38,706 nt of DNA from Tieghemiomyces parasiticus (taxonomy: Eukaryota; Kickxellomycota; Dimargaritomycetes; Dimargaritales; Dimargaritaceae), in the NCBI GenBank assembly GCA_027575765.1, contig JANBPT010000395.1:1-38706 (forward strand), written 5' to 3'. Below the pieces are notes generated by a model that was given only the letters and a program-made list of their open reading frames with translations, was not told where the DNA came from and did no database searches. The position numbers and the translations under genes are program-made. Shown piece after piece: positions 1 to 9,636 of the stretch; within the stretch, counting starts at the first letter, position 1, and each line of letters opens with the position of its first letter.

Positions 1-221
1 GCGGTGGCCTTGGACAGGTTCTGGTGGCCGCGCTTCTGCTTCAGAAACTCGGCAAAGACTGGCTTGGGCAGGGCCTTGGAGATGTCCTTGGTGGTGAAGA
101 CGTACTCATTATAGATCTCGGACGGATACAGGGCCTTGCCGCTCTCAGACCGCGGGAAGGGTACTGTGCGGCCGGGGCGGTTGACAGCCTCTAGAAGGGT
201 GGACTTGCGTTCTTGCGACAT
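1..221 (-). CDS. Probable glutamine synthetase type III, N-terminal part (partial)
   Basis: The reading frame starts at the ATG at 221-219 and runs off the left edge, giving 73 codons without a stop. The peptide starts MSQERKSTLLEAVNRPGR and later has EIYNEYVF, LPKPVFAEFLK and LSKAT. The order N-x-x-VF, a basic or acidic turn, LPK-x-VF and L-x-x-x-TA resembles the start of the type III glutamine synthetase N-terminal domain, which precedes the beta-grasp and catalytic domains. If correct, the enzyme makes glutamine from glutamate, ammonia and ATP. GSIII is typical of some bacteria and protists and, as I recall, also occurs in early-diverging fungi, while Dikarya use GSII. The catalytic domain lies outside the window, so the call rests on this short stretch and could be wrong. 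The start has a clean context (CACC before ATG) and no upstream in-frame coding signal. Confidence 0.5.
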   Translation of the reverse strand, partial: MSQERKSTLLEAVNRPGRTVPFPRSESGKALYPSEIYNEYVFTTKDISKALPKPVFAEFLKQKRGHQNLSKAT

Positions 222-229
222 GGTGATGA

Positions 230-519
230 CTAAGATTCACGAGAGGGGCGTTGGATGAGGTGAAAGGGTGGGCGGTGTGGGAGTAGAAAAGGTGAGCGAG
301 AAAGGCAGGCATGTGGGAGTAGAGAGTGGCCAAGCGAGTTGGACGCCACGTCGGGGGGGGACAGGGTGGCGGAGGGAAGGAGGGGCTGATCAGAACAACT
401 TCCCGGCCGATAGGCATCTGGAACCGGCCAGGGTCACCAGTCACGGTGGTCAGGCTAAAACCGAAGGGCTAATATCCGGACCCACAGAGTAGCTGTCACC
501 AGGGGAGTCAGGGACATAC
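230..519 (-). other. Candidate 5' UTR intron of the GSIII-like gene
   Basis: On the minus strand a good donor (AAG then GTATGT, GT at 519-518) lies upstream of the start codon. A candidate acceptor (GAATCTTAG, AG at 231-230) lies 8 nt before the ATG. Joining them would give a 290-nt intron in the leader. Other AGs in the interval could serve, and no transcript evidence is available, so this is only a suggestion. Confidence 0.3.
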
Positions 520-521
520 CT

Positions 522-2558
522 TGAGAATTGCGGTTGTGATGATGGTGGGCAATGGTTAGACTAAGAGGGGCGGTACTAAACGGGCAGGATATACAGAAAA
601 CACTACGAATACAAAAGTGATGTGGTGGAGCGACGGGAGGCACGGGAGGTGGGCCGAATATATAGTCTCGGGCGAAATTGGGGAAGCAAGATTGCGGGAG
701 CAGAGAGAAGGGTAATCAGCGGGGGCGAAGGCAAGGATGGCATGGCCTACCATGGATGTCGCCGATATGGTGAGCGCATACAGAGATGGAGTGGGCGAGA
801 GCAGAGATAGGTCTAGCCCATTGTCCAGCGCCAGTGACTGGCCCATGGCTCTTGGAAGTCCCCATCCCATTCAGCAGGGCCCAAGATAAAGGCGGGCATC
901 CACTTCTGACGCATCAAGCCAGAGGGCGGATGGGAGGGGGGGGGAAGAGTGGGATTATCCTCTCTTTCTCTCTCTCTCTCCCTCTCTCATTATCTCCCTG
1001 CATACACAGTCCAGGACCTGGACAGCGGGGACCGACGGCATGGAGGGAGGAGGGACGCTTGTAAGCACCTGGAGAGGCCAGCATCAGCAGGCCCTCCTGT
1101 ATCCCGCCCCGTCTACTGGTGAGGTCCTTACGGCGTTCCGGTTGGCGGCTCCCAATGGGAAGGGCCGGGACGACAGCTTCAGATTTCTCCACCACCCGAA
1201 TGGCTGGCTTCCCAAAGCGAGCAGCCTAGGGGAGGCTCTCTGGCCTGTAACGGCGTGGCCATATTGGCGCGCAGGCCCATGCCGAGCGAGCCAGTGACGT
1301 GCCGGAGATTAGGGGGTTATGGACATCTAGAGACGCACCGTACGGGCTGGGTCGACAGCCGCATATGCCTGGCTGCCCACCGGCACGCTGTATGCTCGCC
1401 CCTCCCCCTACATGCTGGCGAGGGACCGCTTTCCCGGCCTTGGGCGGTGGCTCTACGGCGCTGTGCCTCGCAGACATTCGCCTGTCGGCAGCCCTCCTTC
1501 GTGGATAAACACCGCCCAGCGGCATGCTACCCCCTGATCGTTATCGGCCAGTCTATCGTGGAAAATAAGGGCGAGAGAGGGTACGCACAGCCTGAGTACC
1601 GTTGGGTGTGAGTAGAGTCGGGGGAAAAGATAGTCCTCACGGGACCTCGCATTTAATCGATGGGACTGCAGGCCGTGGTGGCCAGCCGATCCTCCCGGGC
1701 CAATCAACTTGTCCGGATATACCTGGAGATACGAGTCGTATGCGCACCCTTTGACTCGTGCGATAAGCAAGCGCATGACCAAAATTGGGTACCGCTGATA
1801 AAGGAGAGCGGGTGGCTCTGGTATCGATAGCTGTGGGCGGGTGTGGGCACCAGGGACGTGCCACCCAACAATACACCCCCGACGTTGCGATAGCCGGGCG
1901 ATAAGGGTCGGCAGGGCGACGTTTGATTGGCGTGGGGATAATGTGGGGGGGGGAAGAGGGTGGTGTATTGGGTAGAATGGGGGGCTAATATCAGGCGCTG
2001 AGGCTCCGACAGAGAAGTAATCGCAAGTCCAGGACGGCCATCACACCACGACCCTCGGTGTTCCGACCCCACATGTAATGACTGGTCCAGCAGACTCAGC
2101 ACGATAGCAGAATGTCCGCGTGACGGTGGCGGCAACATTGGCTTGCAGGGCCGGGGATATCGATTTTCCCTGCCACGACGACCTGTTTGATCAAGTCCCT
2201 TAGGGTGGCCCCACATTGGGTTTAGAGTGGATATTTGCCAACGACCGGTCCAGGTGGACCAGGGACGAATCACAGCCAATAGGTACGGGCTCCGCAGCCA
2301 AAAGCACACAAGGGAAACCGACCATGCCCCCAGCGCCCCTCAGTTGCTCCACTGACCACGCGTTGCCTGCGCTTTCAATTCGTCAGCATTCACTGCCATG
2401 CAGAACAAGTCACGGCTTAGTGGTATTTTTTTGACCAGGCTTTGACTTACTCACCACACCGCCCCGGTGTCCGACAGTACATCTCTGGTCGGGATAAACC
2501 GGGGCGCTCGCAGATATACTCGGATCGTCCCGACCTGCGTCTAAAAAGGGCGCGGCTG
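522..2558. other. Intergenic region without recognisable genes
   Basis: About 2 kb between the 5' end of the GSIII-like gene and the 3' end of the GABA-transaminase gene, both on the minus strand. Open frames here are short, overlap in several frames and have compositions unlike real proteins. I saw no tRNA-like cloverleaf or transposon remnant. It holds a CT-rich tract at 959-988 and a run of nine G at 936-944. It should contain the promoter of the GSIII-like gene. Confidence 0.6.
959..988. repeat. CT-rich polypyrimidine tract
   Basis: Thirty consecutive pyrimidines, mostly CT dinucleotides, just after a G-rich stretch (936-944). On the minus strand it reads as a GA tract about 750 nt upstream of the GSIII-like start. 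Such tracts can vary in length and sometimes lie in fungal promoters, but no function is shown here. Confidence 0.8.
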
Positions 2559-2564
2559 TTTATT
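2559..2564 (-). terminator. Possible polyadenylation signal of the GABA-transaminase gene
   Basis: AATAAA on the minus strand, about 90 nt downstream of the TAA stop of the GABA-transaminase frame. Position and sequence fit a canonical poly(A) signal; fungal signals are degenerate, so this is tentative. Confidence 0.4.
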
Positions 2565-2653
2565 AATAGAATGTAGGGCATGGCAAAGCCCAGGGCTGGA
2601 TCCCATATGAGCTAACGGGGGTGAGTGGGTGGCTGGAAATAGCGCTTAGTGGG

Positions 2654-4502
2654 TTAGGCCCAGAACTGCAGGGTCTTATCCACACGTTCGAGGAAGTGGT
2701 CGGCGTGGTGCTTCTCGAAGGTCAGCATGGGACGCAGGCGGACCGTGACCTCCCCGCACACGCCCATGTTGACGCCCAACTGGCGCATGCCACCCACGAA
2801 GCGGTTGCGCAGCTCAGGGGTAGCGAAGTCGAATGCCAGGAAGGTGCCCTCGCCGCGCAGGTTGGTGAAGGTCTTGGGGTGTCTCTCGGCAAGGCTCGCT
2901 AGGCCTCGCTTGAGGTGATTGCCGGTCTGCTGGACCACCTGGAGCAAGTCGTCCTGCATCACCGTATCGACAATGGCCTTGGCGTGGAGGGCCCGCACGG
3001 GGTCTCCCATCCAGGTATTGAAGTTACGGAAAGGCTGGTCGGGGCGCAGCTTTTGGGTGTGGTAGAACCCAGCCGCTTGGAACTTTTTACTGAAGGTCAC
3101 GGCGTCGGGGGCGTCGGCCGCATCCAGACCCCATTGCTCATGGGCCCAAAAGGTGCCGGTGGCGCCTACGCCGGTCTGGACCTCGTCGACAATAAGGAGC
3201 ACGTCGAGACGACGGGTCAAGTCGCGGAGCCCGCGGAAAAAGGCCGGGCTGGCGTGGTTGTCACCGCCTTCACTCTGAATGGGCTCGACTACCACGGCAG
3301 CTACAGGGACCGAGCTCTCACGGATGACGGCCTCGGTGGCCTCCAGGCAGCGCTGCTCCTCTTGGGCGTTCTCGGCCGCGTAGTCTTCCAGTGGATAGCG
3401 TAGCTGCGGAAACGGCGCCTCGGGCCACGGGAATGCTGGAACGTCCAGTTTGTGGATCGCCTTGGAGCGCGTCGTGGAAAGTGACCCCAACATGCGGCCG
3501 TGGAAGGCCTTACGGAAGCTCAGGATGGCCAGGTGGGGGCTGCCCGGCGGCTGGTTATGCATGCAGGTAGAAGCCTCCTTGGATCCTGCCATTTTGAAGT
3601 TCGGGCCGCGGTGTTTGGCCTGGTGGTGCATGAAGGCCGCCTTGTAGGCCAGCTCGTTGGCGCAGGACCCGCACATGGCTGAAGGCAAACAGTAGGGGGA
3701 AGGGTGGTGGTGTTGGGTGTGCTCAGGCCCAGGTGAGTTGGAGTTCCATGAAAGCCAGTGGCGCTGATAATAATGATAATGACGAGGTGGGGCGGATCAA
3801 CATTCGCCAACCGATCCCACTATGGTCCCAAAACACAGCGTGCTACCGACGTCACTCCCTCCCCTACCCCACTGGCAAAACAGTCACACGCACGTACATG
3901 GGGGAGGTGGAACGGGAATGGAGAGGGGGGGAGACTGCCCACTCAGACACCCCACACTCTGCCAATAGAGTCGCATCCGGCCATTACTTACTTGTGAAGA
4001 CCTGGTCAAGGCCAGCGGGGGCCACGCGCATGAACGACTCGCGCAGCGTATGGGTCCAGTCCATAGGCGGGAAAACGCCGAGGCAGGACCGATTCGCGAG
4101 GGCCGTCAGCATCTCGGGGCTTCGCGAAATCTCCAGGATGGCCGGGTGGTTGTAGCCCAGCGGGATCGAGGCAATTTGGCAGTACACGTCGAGGAACTGG
4201 TTACCGTCGGCGTCCGACAGGTAGTTGCCCACAGACTTGGTCAGATCGGTCATGAACATAGCTGCCCGGGGGTCCTGCAGCTGGTCGAGCTCCTCAAGGA
4301 GGCTAACCGACTTAGGGCCCGGGACGGTGTCAGTCTTGACGACCGGGGCTGTCGGTTCAGTCGGGAACCAGGTCGATGAGGCCATGGCCCGGCGGGCTAG
4401 GAGGGTCGGGGCCAGGCGGCGGTTGGTCAGGGTGGTCGTCCAAGCCAGGCGGGAAGTGGCGGCCGGGACTGAAACCAGCCGGCGGGTACCGTTGAGCAGC
4501 AT
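2654..4502 (-). CDS. UGA1: 4-aminobutyrate (GABA) transaminase, mitochondrial
   Basis: This is a class III PLP aminotransferase that moves the amino group of GABA to 2-oxoglutarate, giving succinate semialdehyde and glutamate in the GABA shunt. Exon 1 is 4502-3992 and exon 2 is 3678-2654, joined across a 313-nt intron (GTAAGT at 3991, acceptor TTCAG at 3679). The join restores VFT-T-MCGSCANELAYKAAF, a family signature; the protein is 511 residues, close to the usual 470-510. Residues 1-40 are rich in Arg, Ser, Thr and Leu with no acidic residue, as in a mitochondrial presequence. VDEVQTGVG (Asp about 335) binds the cofactor pyridine nitrogen. The second Lys of FSKK (about 369) is the Schiff-base lysine; the usual GG a few residues on is AG. 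The C-terminal part, FLAFDFATPELRNRF and VRLRPMLTF, fits the family. The start is the first ATG and gives a plausible presequence. Confidence 0.93.
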
Positions 4503-6163
4503 ACCGTGGAGAAGTGGAGGGTTGGGTCAAGGAAGGTGGGCGAAGAGAGAGGATAGATAAAAGTACAAGAAGGTTAGGCAACTACGAGTGAAGAACTGAG
4601 AAAGAGGTCAAGTTCTTTTCCTCTAGGGCCAACGACGGGTGTGGACTATAAGGGAGGAGGTCGGTGGGCGGCTCAAGGATCAGGCTGGCCGCCGATGAAG
4701 TGGACCGAAAGCCTAGGGGAGGGGTATCCGTAAATGGGGAGACTGGTGGCTGCGCTGCGCCCACTCATCCTGTCCCACGCTGATGGGAAACACGGCGGGG
4801 TATGGGCGTAGCAGCTGAGCCAGTCTAGTAGACGTTGGTTTCAATTACAACCCCCGCCCTCCCGCATTCGAGTATGATGACCCCACAGGGCTCCTCTATA
4901 CGATACGAACGCCCTACTGGAGGACGGAAATGCTGGGAGTATAATCCAGCAAGGGGCTACACTGGATGTTTTCGAAGATGGTGGGCAGAACGTGAGTTGT
5001 AAACTTCCAAAAGCCACCGAGCCTTTCAAAGTAGACTGTAGGCTACTGCGCTGTTCGCCCATACCAAGCCATTAGGGCAGATTGATCGTCAATCTCAGTA
5101 ACCCCAAAGCGGGTAGAAATAAAAACGCCACCTGCTTCATTTTTGCTGCTCGCCAAATCGATTACGCACTAGAAGAAATTAGTCAGGCCATACCTGTTGT
5201 GCCTCGCCCGCCTTACCGGCAGCCAAACTCCTCGCCGTCGCATTGGCCTTCCTTGGTAGGCCTAACCAATATCCAGGTGTTGTTTTGTTTAATTCCCGCA
5301 TAGCAGGTAGAGAGGGGAACTTAGCAGGTATGCCAGCTCCAGGTCCGCTCGCTACGCGCTATGTTCATTCCACTGGTGCGCTTGGATAGGCCTGCCAGCC
5401 GTCAATGTACAGCACTGGAATCCAGGGTTATCGAAGGGGTCGTCGGCACCTTCGCTTCCCCAATCACTCCCAGTATCGTGTCCATCCTAACGTCCACACA
5501 CATGAGGACTGGCCTGCTTCATTACGCTGATCCGTCCAATCAGTCAAGAGAGACACAGCGCAGGCGTGACCAAAACGTCCCGCCTAAGTTGCGCCCTTGT
5601 CCCATCCCAGGGTAAACAGCATAATAATAACATGGCTGAATTGGCCCCTTCGGCGCTGCTCTTCTATGTCCACCGTTCCTTTACTCCAAGCTCATGGTGG
5701 TGTCACTACTTCCAGCAACGAGTTCCGGTGGTTTACATTCCTGCGTTCCGGAGCGTATTCGCGAGTTGAGGGTTCTGGCAGGGCGTGTGCTGGCCTGGCC
5801 CTCCACCTGCACGGGATGGAAACTCCGATCCTAGCGAACCCCCCGTCTGCATCCGTGTTTACCTCTACTGGCAAAAACCGCTGCTGCCTGCAGTATTCTG
5901 GTTACCAGATTCGTAAACACGCGGGGGAGGGTGTGCCCGGCTAGATTTCTAACCGCATACCTATCAAGACATCCGCTAATCTACGCTCACTGTTTTGGCT
6001 ACGTTGTTTATTATATCCGCTCTCCATTCTCTAACTTTGCTATTCCTAATCCTGTATAGTCTATTGGTCCATCTCCCCTGACCTACTCTAGCAGTCAGCC
6101 CCACGGGTGTCTCGATTTATTCCCATTATCAGTGCAAGGCCACTACGTCGTTGATTGCCCACC
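4503..6163. other. Divergent intergenic region between GABA-transaminase and MCM7
   Basis: About 1.7 kb between two start codons that point away from each other, so it should hold both promoters. No convincing open frame, RNA gene or repeat was seen. The part next to MCM7 (about 5950-6160) is pyrimidine-rich, as is common before fungal start codons. I found no clear MluI cell-cycle box (ACGCGT) in it; the only ACGCGT nearby, at 6200, lies inside MCM7 exon 1. Confidence 0.5.
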
Positions 6164-8789
6164 ATGTCTAACCTCCAGCACATCGCGGTGTCAGTGCAGT
6201 ACGCGTCTGAAATCGGTAAGCTTCACAGTTGAATTCTGCTTGCGTACCATGTCCGCCGGACTTGCACGTCGGGCAGCCTCCAACCTTGCGTCGCTCGCTA
6301 CACCGCGGCCAAAACCATCATTTTCCCACTGCGATATTTCACTTGGGCCCGTCCTAAACGTCAACGCCCTATTCTACCGCCTGGCCTCCTGCCGCACCCT
6401 ACTCCCATCCCCTTCAGAAAAAATCAAGGGTTTCATCAGCAAGTTCAGCGCCCCTGCGACGAGCAACGACGACGATACCCTGGCCAGCCCCCCGCCGTCC
6501 ACTCACAAGTACCTCGACCAGCTGCAGGCCATTGCCGATCGGCGCCAGAGCTCCATCACTTTTGATTTGGATGATGTGGCCAAGTTTGACAGCTACGGCG
6601 GGGCCCTTTTCCACAATATCACCGCCAACACTAAACGCTATGTGGAACTGTTCAGCCAGGCTATCGACGCCCTCATCCCGCCTTCGACCGTCGACATTAG
6701 TTACGAGGATGACGTGATCGATGTGGTGCTCTACCAGCGTCGCCAGCGCGAACTAGCCGCCCAAGCTTCGGCCGATGGGGCTGGGTCGACGGAGGCCCAG
6801 TATCCGGCTTTGCTGACCAGGCGCTACGCCGTCTACTTTCGGCCGCCAGCCAACCGCAAGGCTGTGGCGGTGCGCGATGTGACGGGGTCCCACGTGGGCC
6901 AACTAGTGACGGTGCGGGGCATCGTGACGCGGGTCACTGACGTCAAACCCTTCCTGGTGGTGTGCGCCTACAGCTGTGACCAGTGTGGCTACGAAATCTT
7001 CCAGGAGGTCACCCAAAAGCAATTCGCACCGCTCACCGAGTGTCAGTCCCAGCTGTGCAAGAAAAACGACGTTAAGGGCCGCCTGTACATGCAGACCCGC
7101 GCCAGCAAGTTCTACCGGTTCCAGGAGGTTAAGATTCAGGAGCTCACTGACCAGGTCCCCATCGGTGACATCCCGCGCACCATGTCCATTCACCTCTTTG
7201 AGGAACTCACCCGCCAGGTCAACCCTGGTGACATGATCCACGTGTCGGGCATCTTTCTGCCGATGCCGTACACCGGGTTCCGCGCCATGCGCGCCGGTCT
7301 CTTGTCCGACACCTACGTTGAGGCTCAATACGTCCACCAGCTCAAGAAGCAGTACACTCAAATGGAGGCCACTCCGGAGGTGCAACGGGCTATCGACGCG
7401 CTTGCGGGCGACCCGGACACCTACACCAAGCTGGCCAACAGCGTGGCCCCCGAGATCTTTGGGCACGAGGACGTCAAGAAGGCCCTTCTGCTCCAGCTGG
7501 TGGGCGCCCCCACCAAGTCCACCAACGACGGCATGAGCATCCGTGGCGACATCAACATTTGCCTGATGGGTGACCCGGGTGTGGCCAAGTCGCAGCTGCT
7601 CAAATTCATTACCAAGGTGGCACCGCGTGGCGTGTATACCACCGGCCGCGGGTCGTCCGGGGTGGGTCTGACCGCGGCGGTTACCAAGGAACCCGTGTCG
7701 GGCGAGATGATCCTGGAGGGTGGCGCCCTGGTGCTGGCTGACAACGGGGTCTGCTGCATTGACGAATTCGACAAGATGGACGAGTCGGACCGGACGGCCA
7801 TCCACGAGGTGATGGAACAGCAGACCATCAGTATTTCCAAAGCCGGTATCACCACCACGCTCAACGCCCGTACGTCTATCTTAGCCGCCGCCAACCCGGC
7901 ATTCGGCCGCTACGACCCCCGTCGTAGCCCAAGCGAGAACATCAACCTACCTGCGTCCCTCCTATCCCGATTCGACATTTTGTTTTTGATCCTCGACAGC
8001 CCCACCTTCGATAACGACCTCCTGCTCGCTCAGCACGTGGCCTACGTGCACATGCACAACACCCACCCGCCGCTCGGGTTCGGGGTGCTCGACCCGGCCA
8101 TGATTCGCCACTTTGTCGCCCAGGCCCGCCAAAAACGGCCCGTCGTGCGCAAGGAAGTAGCCGACTACGTCGTGAGCGCCTACGTCCAACTCCGTCAGCA
8201 GAGCAAGCAGCTCGAGGAGGCCGTCAACGCCCACTACGCCAAGTCGTCCCGTCATCGTAAGCCCTTCGGTTCAGGCCAGCGCTCGGTTGGGCCCGGTGGT
8301 AACGCTGCTGGAGCCGCCACTGCTAACCACGGGTCCGCCCAGCAGGGTATCGGGCAGATCACCCCACGTACCCTCCTGGCCGTCCTTCGTCTGGCCCAGG
8401 CACACGCCCGCGTCCGCCTGTCCGATGTGGTGGAGGAGGCCGATGTGGACGAGGCCCTGCGGCTCATGGACGCCGCCCAACACACGCTTGAGGCCCACGC
8501 CCTAGGTGCCGGTGGTAGCGGCAGTGGCGGCAGCGGCGGGGCCACCGGAACGGCTGGCGGGCCGCGCTCCACTCCTGATGTCATCTTCTCCATCCTCCGC
8601 CAGATGGCCCGTAGTGGCGGTCAGCAGCCTACCCTCGAACTGCCCTACCGTGCCGTCCTGGAACGGGTCGTCGCCAAGGGCTATAGCGAACAGGACCTTT
8701 TGGACGTGGTGCGAGTCTACGAGGACATTGACGTCTTGTTGCTCAACCAGTCACGTACCAAGATTTCCTTCATTTCGCCACCCGAGTAG
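6164..8789 (+). CDS. MCM7: DNA replication licensing factor MCM7
   Basis: MCM7 is a subunit of the MCM2-7 helicase, loaded at origins in G1 and active in the CMG complex. Exon 1 is 6164-6215 and exon 2 is 6418-8789, with a 202-nt intron (GTAAGC at 6216, acceptor CTTCAG at 6417). The join gives YASEI-EKIKGFISKF, matching the MCM7 N-terminus (human YALEKEKVKKFLQEF). The in-frame upstream codons of the long exon (ATGs at 6132 and 6249) read into non-conserved sequence and are rejected as starts. The protein is 807 residues. A zinc-finger begins at Cys204 and Cys207 (CDQCG) with the second Cys pair about 30 residues on. Walker A GDPGVAKS is at 402-409, Walker B IDEFDKMD near 465-472, and the arginine finger is in SRFDILF. 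Low-complexity Gly/Ala/Ser stretches occur before and within the C-terminal winged-helix region, which ends in a conserved-looking helix. Expression is probably cell-cycle regulated; no element was identified. Confidence 0.97.
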
Positions 8790-9636
8790 ACCAATGTCCG
8801 TGTGTTGGTGGGTTAGAGTTTAGTGGCCGACTTGGGCACTCCTTTAAGTATTCCACCTGCATGCCGCAATTATTGTGTTACTGGCTGTATTTACGCTTTT
8901 TTTCCCTCACTTTTTTTTTTTGGTACAATCGAATTCTGCCACTAAGTTTAGTTATCCCAGACCTCTGTCTTTATCCATACCTTTGTCCTCCCTACTTTCA
9001 CCGTCTGGCAACTTTTCAAACATATAATAAGAGTAATTATATATATATACCCCTTGTGCTGAGAGTAGTCAAGTGTTGCTAGGGGCTGGTTAATTGCCCG
9101 ACGGTGGTGATGAGCCTAGATCTTGGCTGGTTATTTTTCTACTCGCCTCGCTACGTTTCCTATTTTATCCTGTCGAGCATTTCTCAACCACGTAGGAGGT
9201 GGAGGTGGTGACTTGGAATTCCCTGTAGTGTAGACTCTGGCGTTCATACAGCCGCTGGCTTAGAAGTCCGGCTGCCGCTTTGACGCTTAATATCCGCTGT
9301 GGAACATGCCCTGTGCTCAAGCTGGAGTGTGCACATAGGGGCGCATAGTGAGGAGCAAGTGTGGGGAACCGATAGAGTCCTCGATACGCGCTTATCATAT
9401 ATGTTTCGTAACCCATGGCTATCTATATATGGCCTTTTTTTTCCATTCCCATTTGGAAACACCTCTATTATTTCCAGCATTCCCAACACGCACTAAACCT
9501 CGCAATTTCTCTCCTACCCGAAGACGCCCTACATTAAATTGCTCTACAGAAATTTCCCGCCCGCATTCCGTCACCCTGACGACACGCTCATTCCGTTCCC
9601 GGACATCCCTCACGCACACGCAGACATACGACGACC
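8790..9636. other. Intergenic region between MCM7 and the TPP1-like gene
   Basis: About 850 nt, AT-richer than its neighbours, with T-runs near 8905-8925 and an (AT)n stretch at about 9037-9049. It carries the MCM7 3' end and the promoter of the next gene. No credible open frame or RNA gene was seen. Confidence 0.5.
9424..9430 (+). promoter_or_regulatory. Possible TATA box of the TPP1-like gene
   Basis: TATATAT about 210 nt upstream of the ATG at 9637, followed by a T-rich and then CA-rich leader. The distance is within the range seen in fungi. There is no other support. Confidence 0.3.

Noticed and set aside
1704..2309. 201-codon open frame on the - strand between the GSIII-like gene and GABA-transaminase
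   Set aside because: Composition rich in Pro, Ser, Arg, Trp and His without helices or motifs; no splice partners; overlaps other random frames.
6132..6163. ATG at 6132 as the MCM7 start
   Set aside because: Gives a non-conserved N-terminus; the spliced model from 6164 restores the family signature.
6903..7805. 300-codon open frame on the - strand inside MCM7
   Set aside because: Antisense to the conserved MCM7 core; explained by coding bias.
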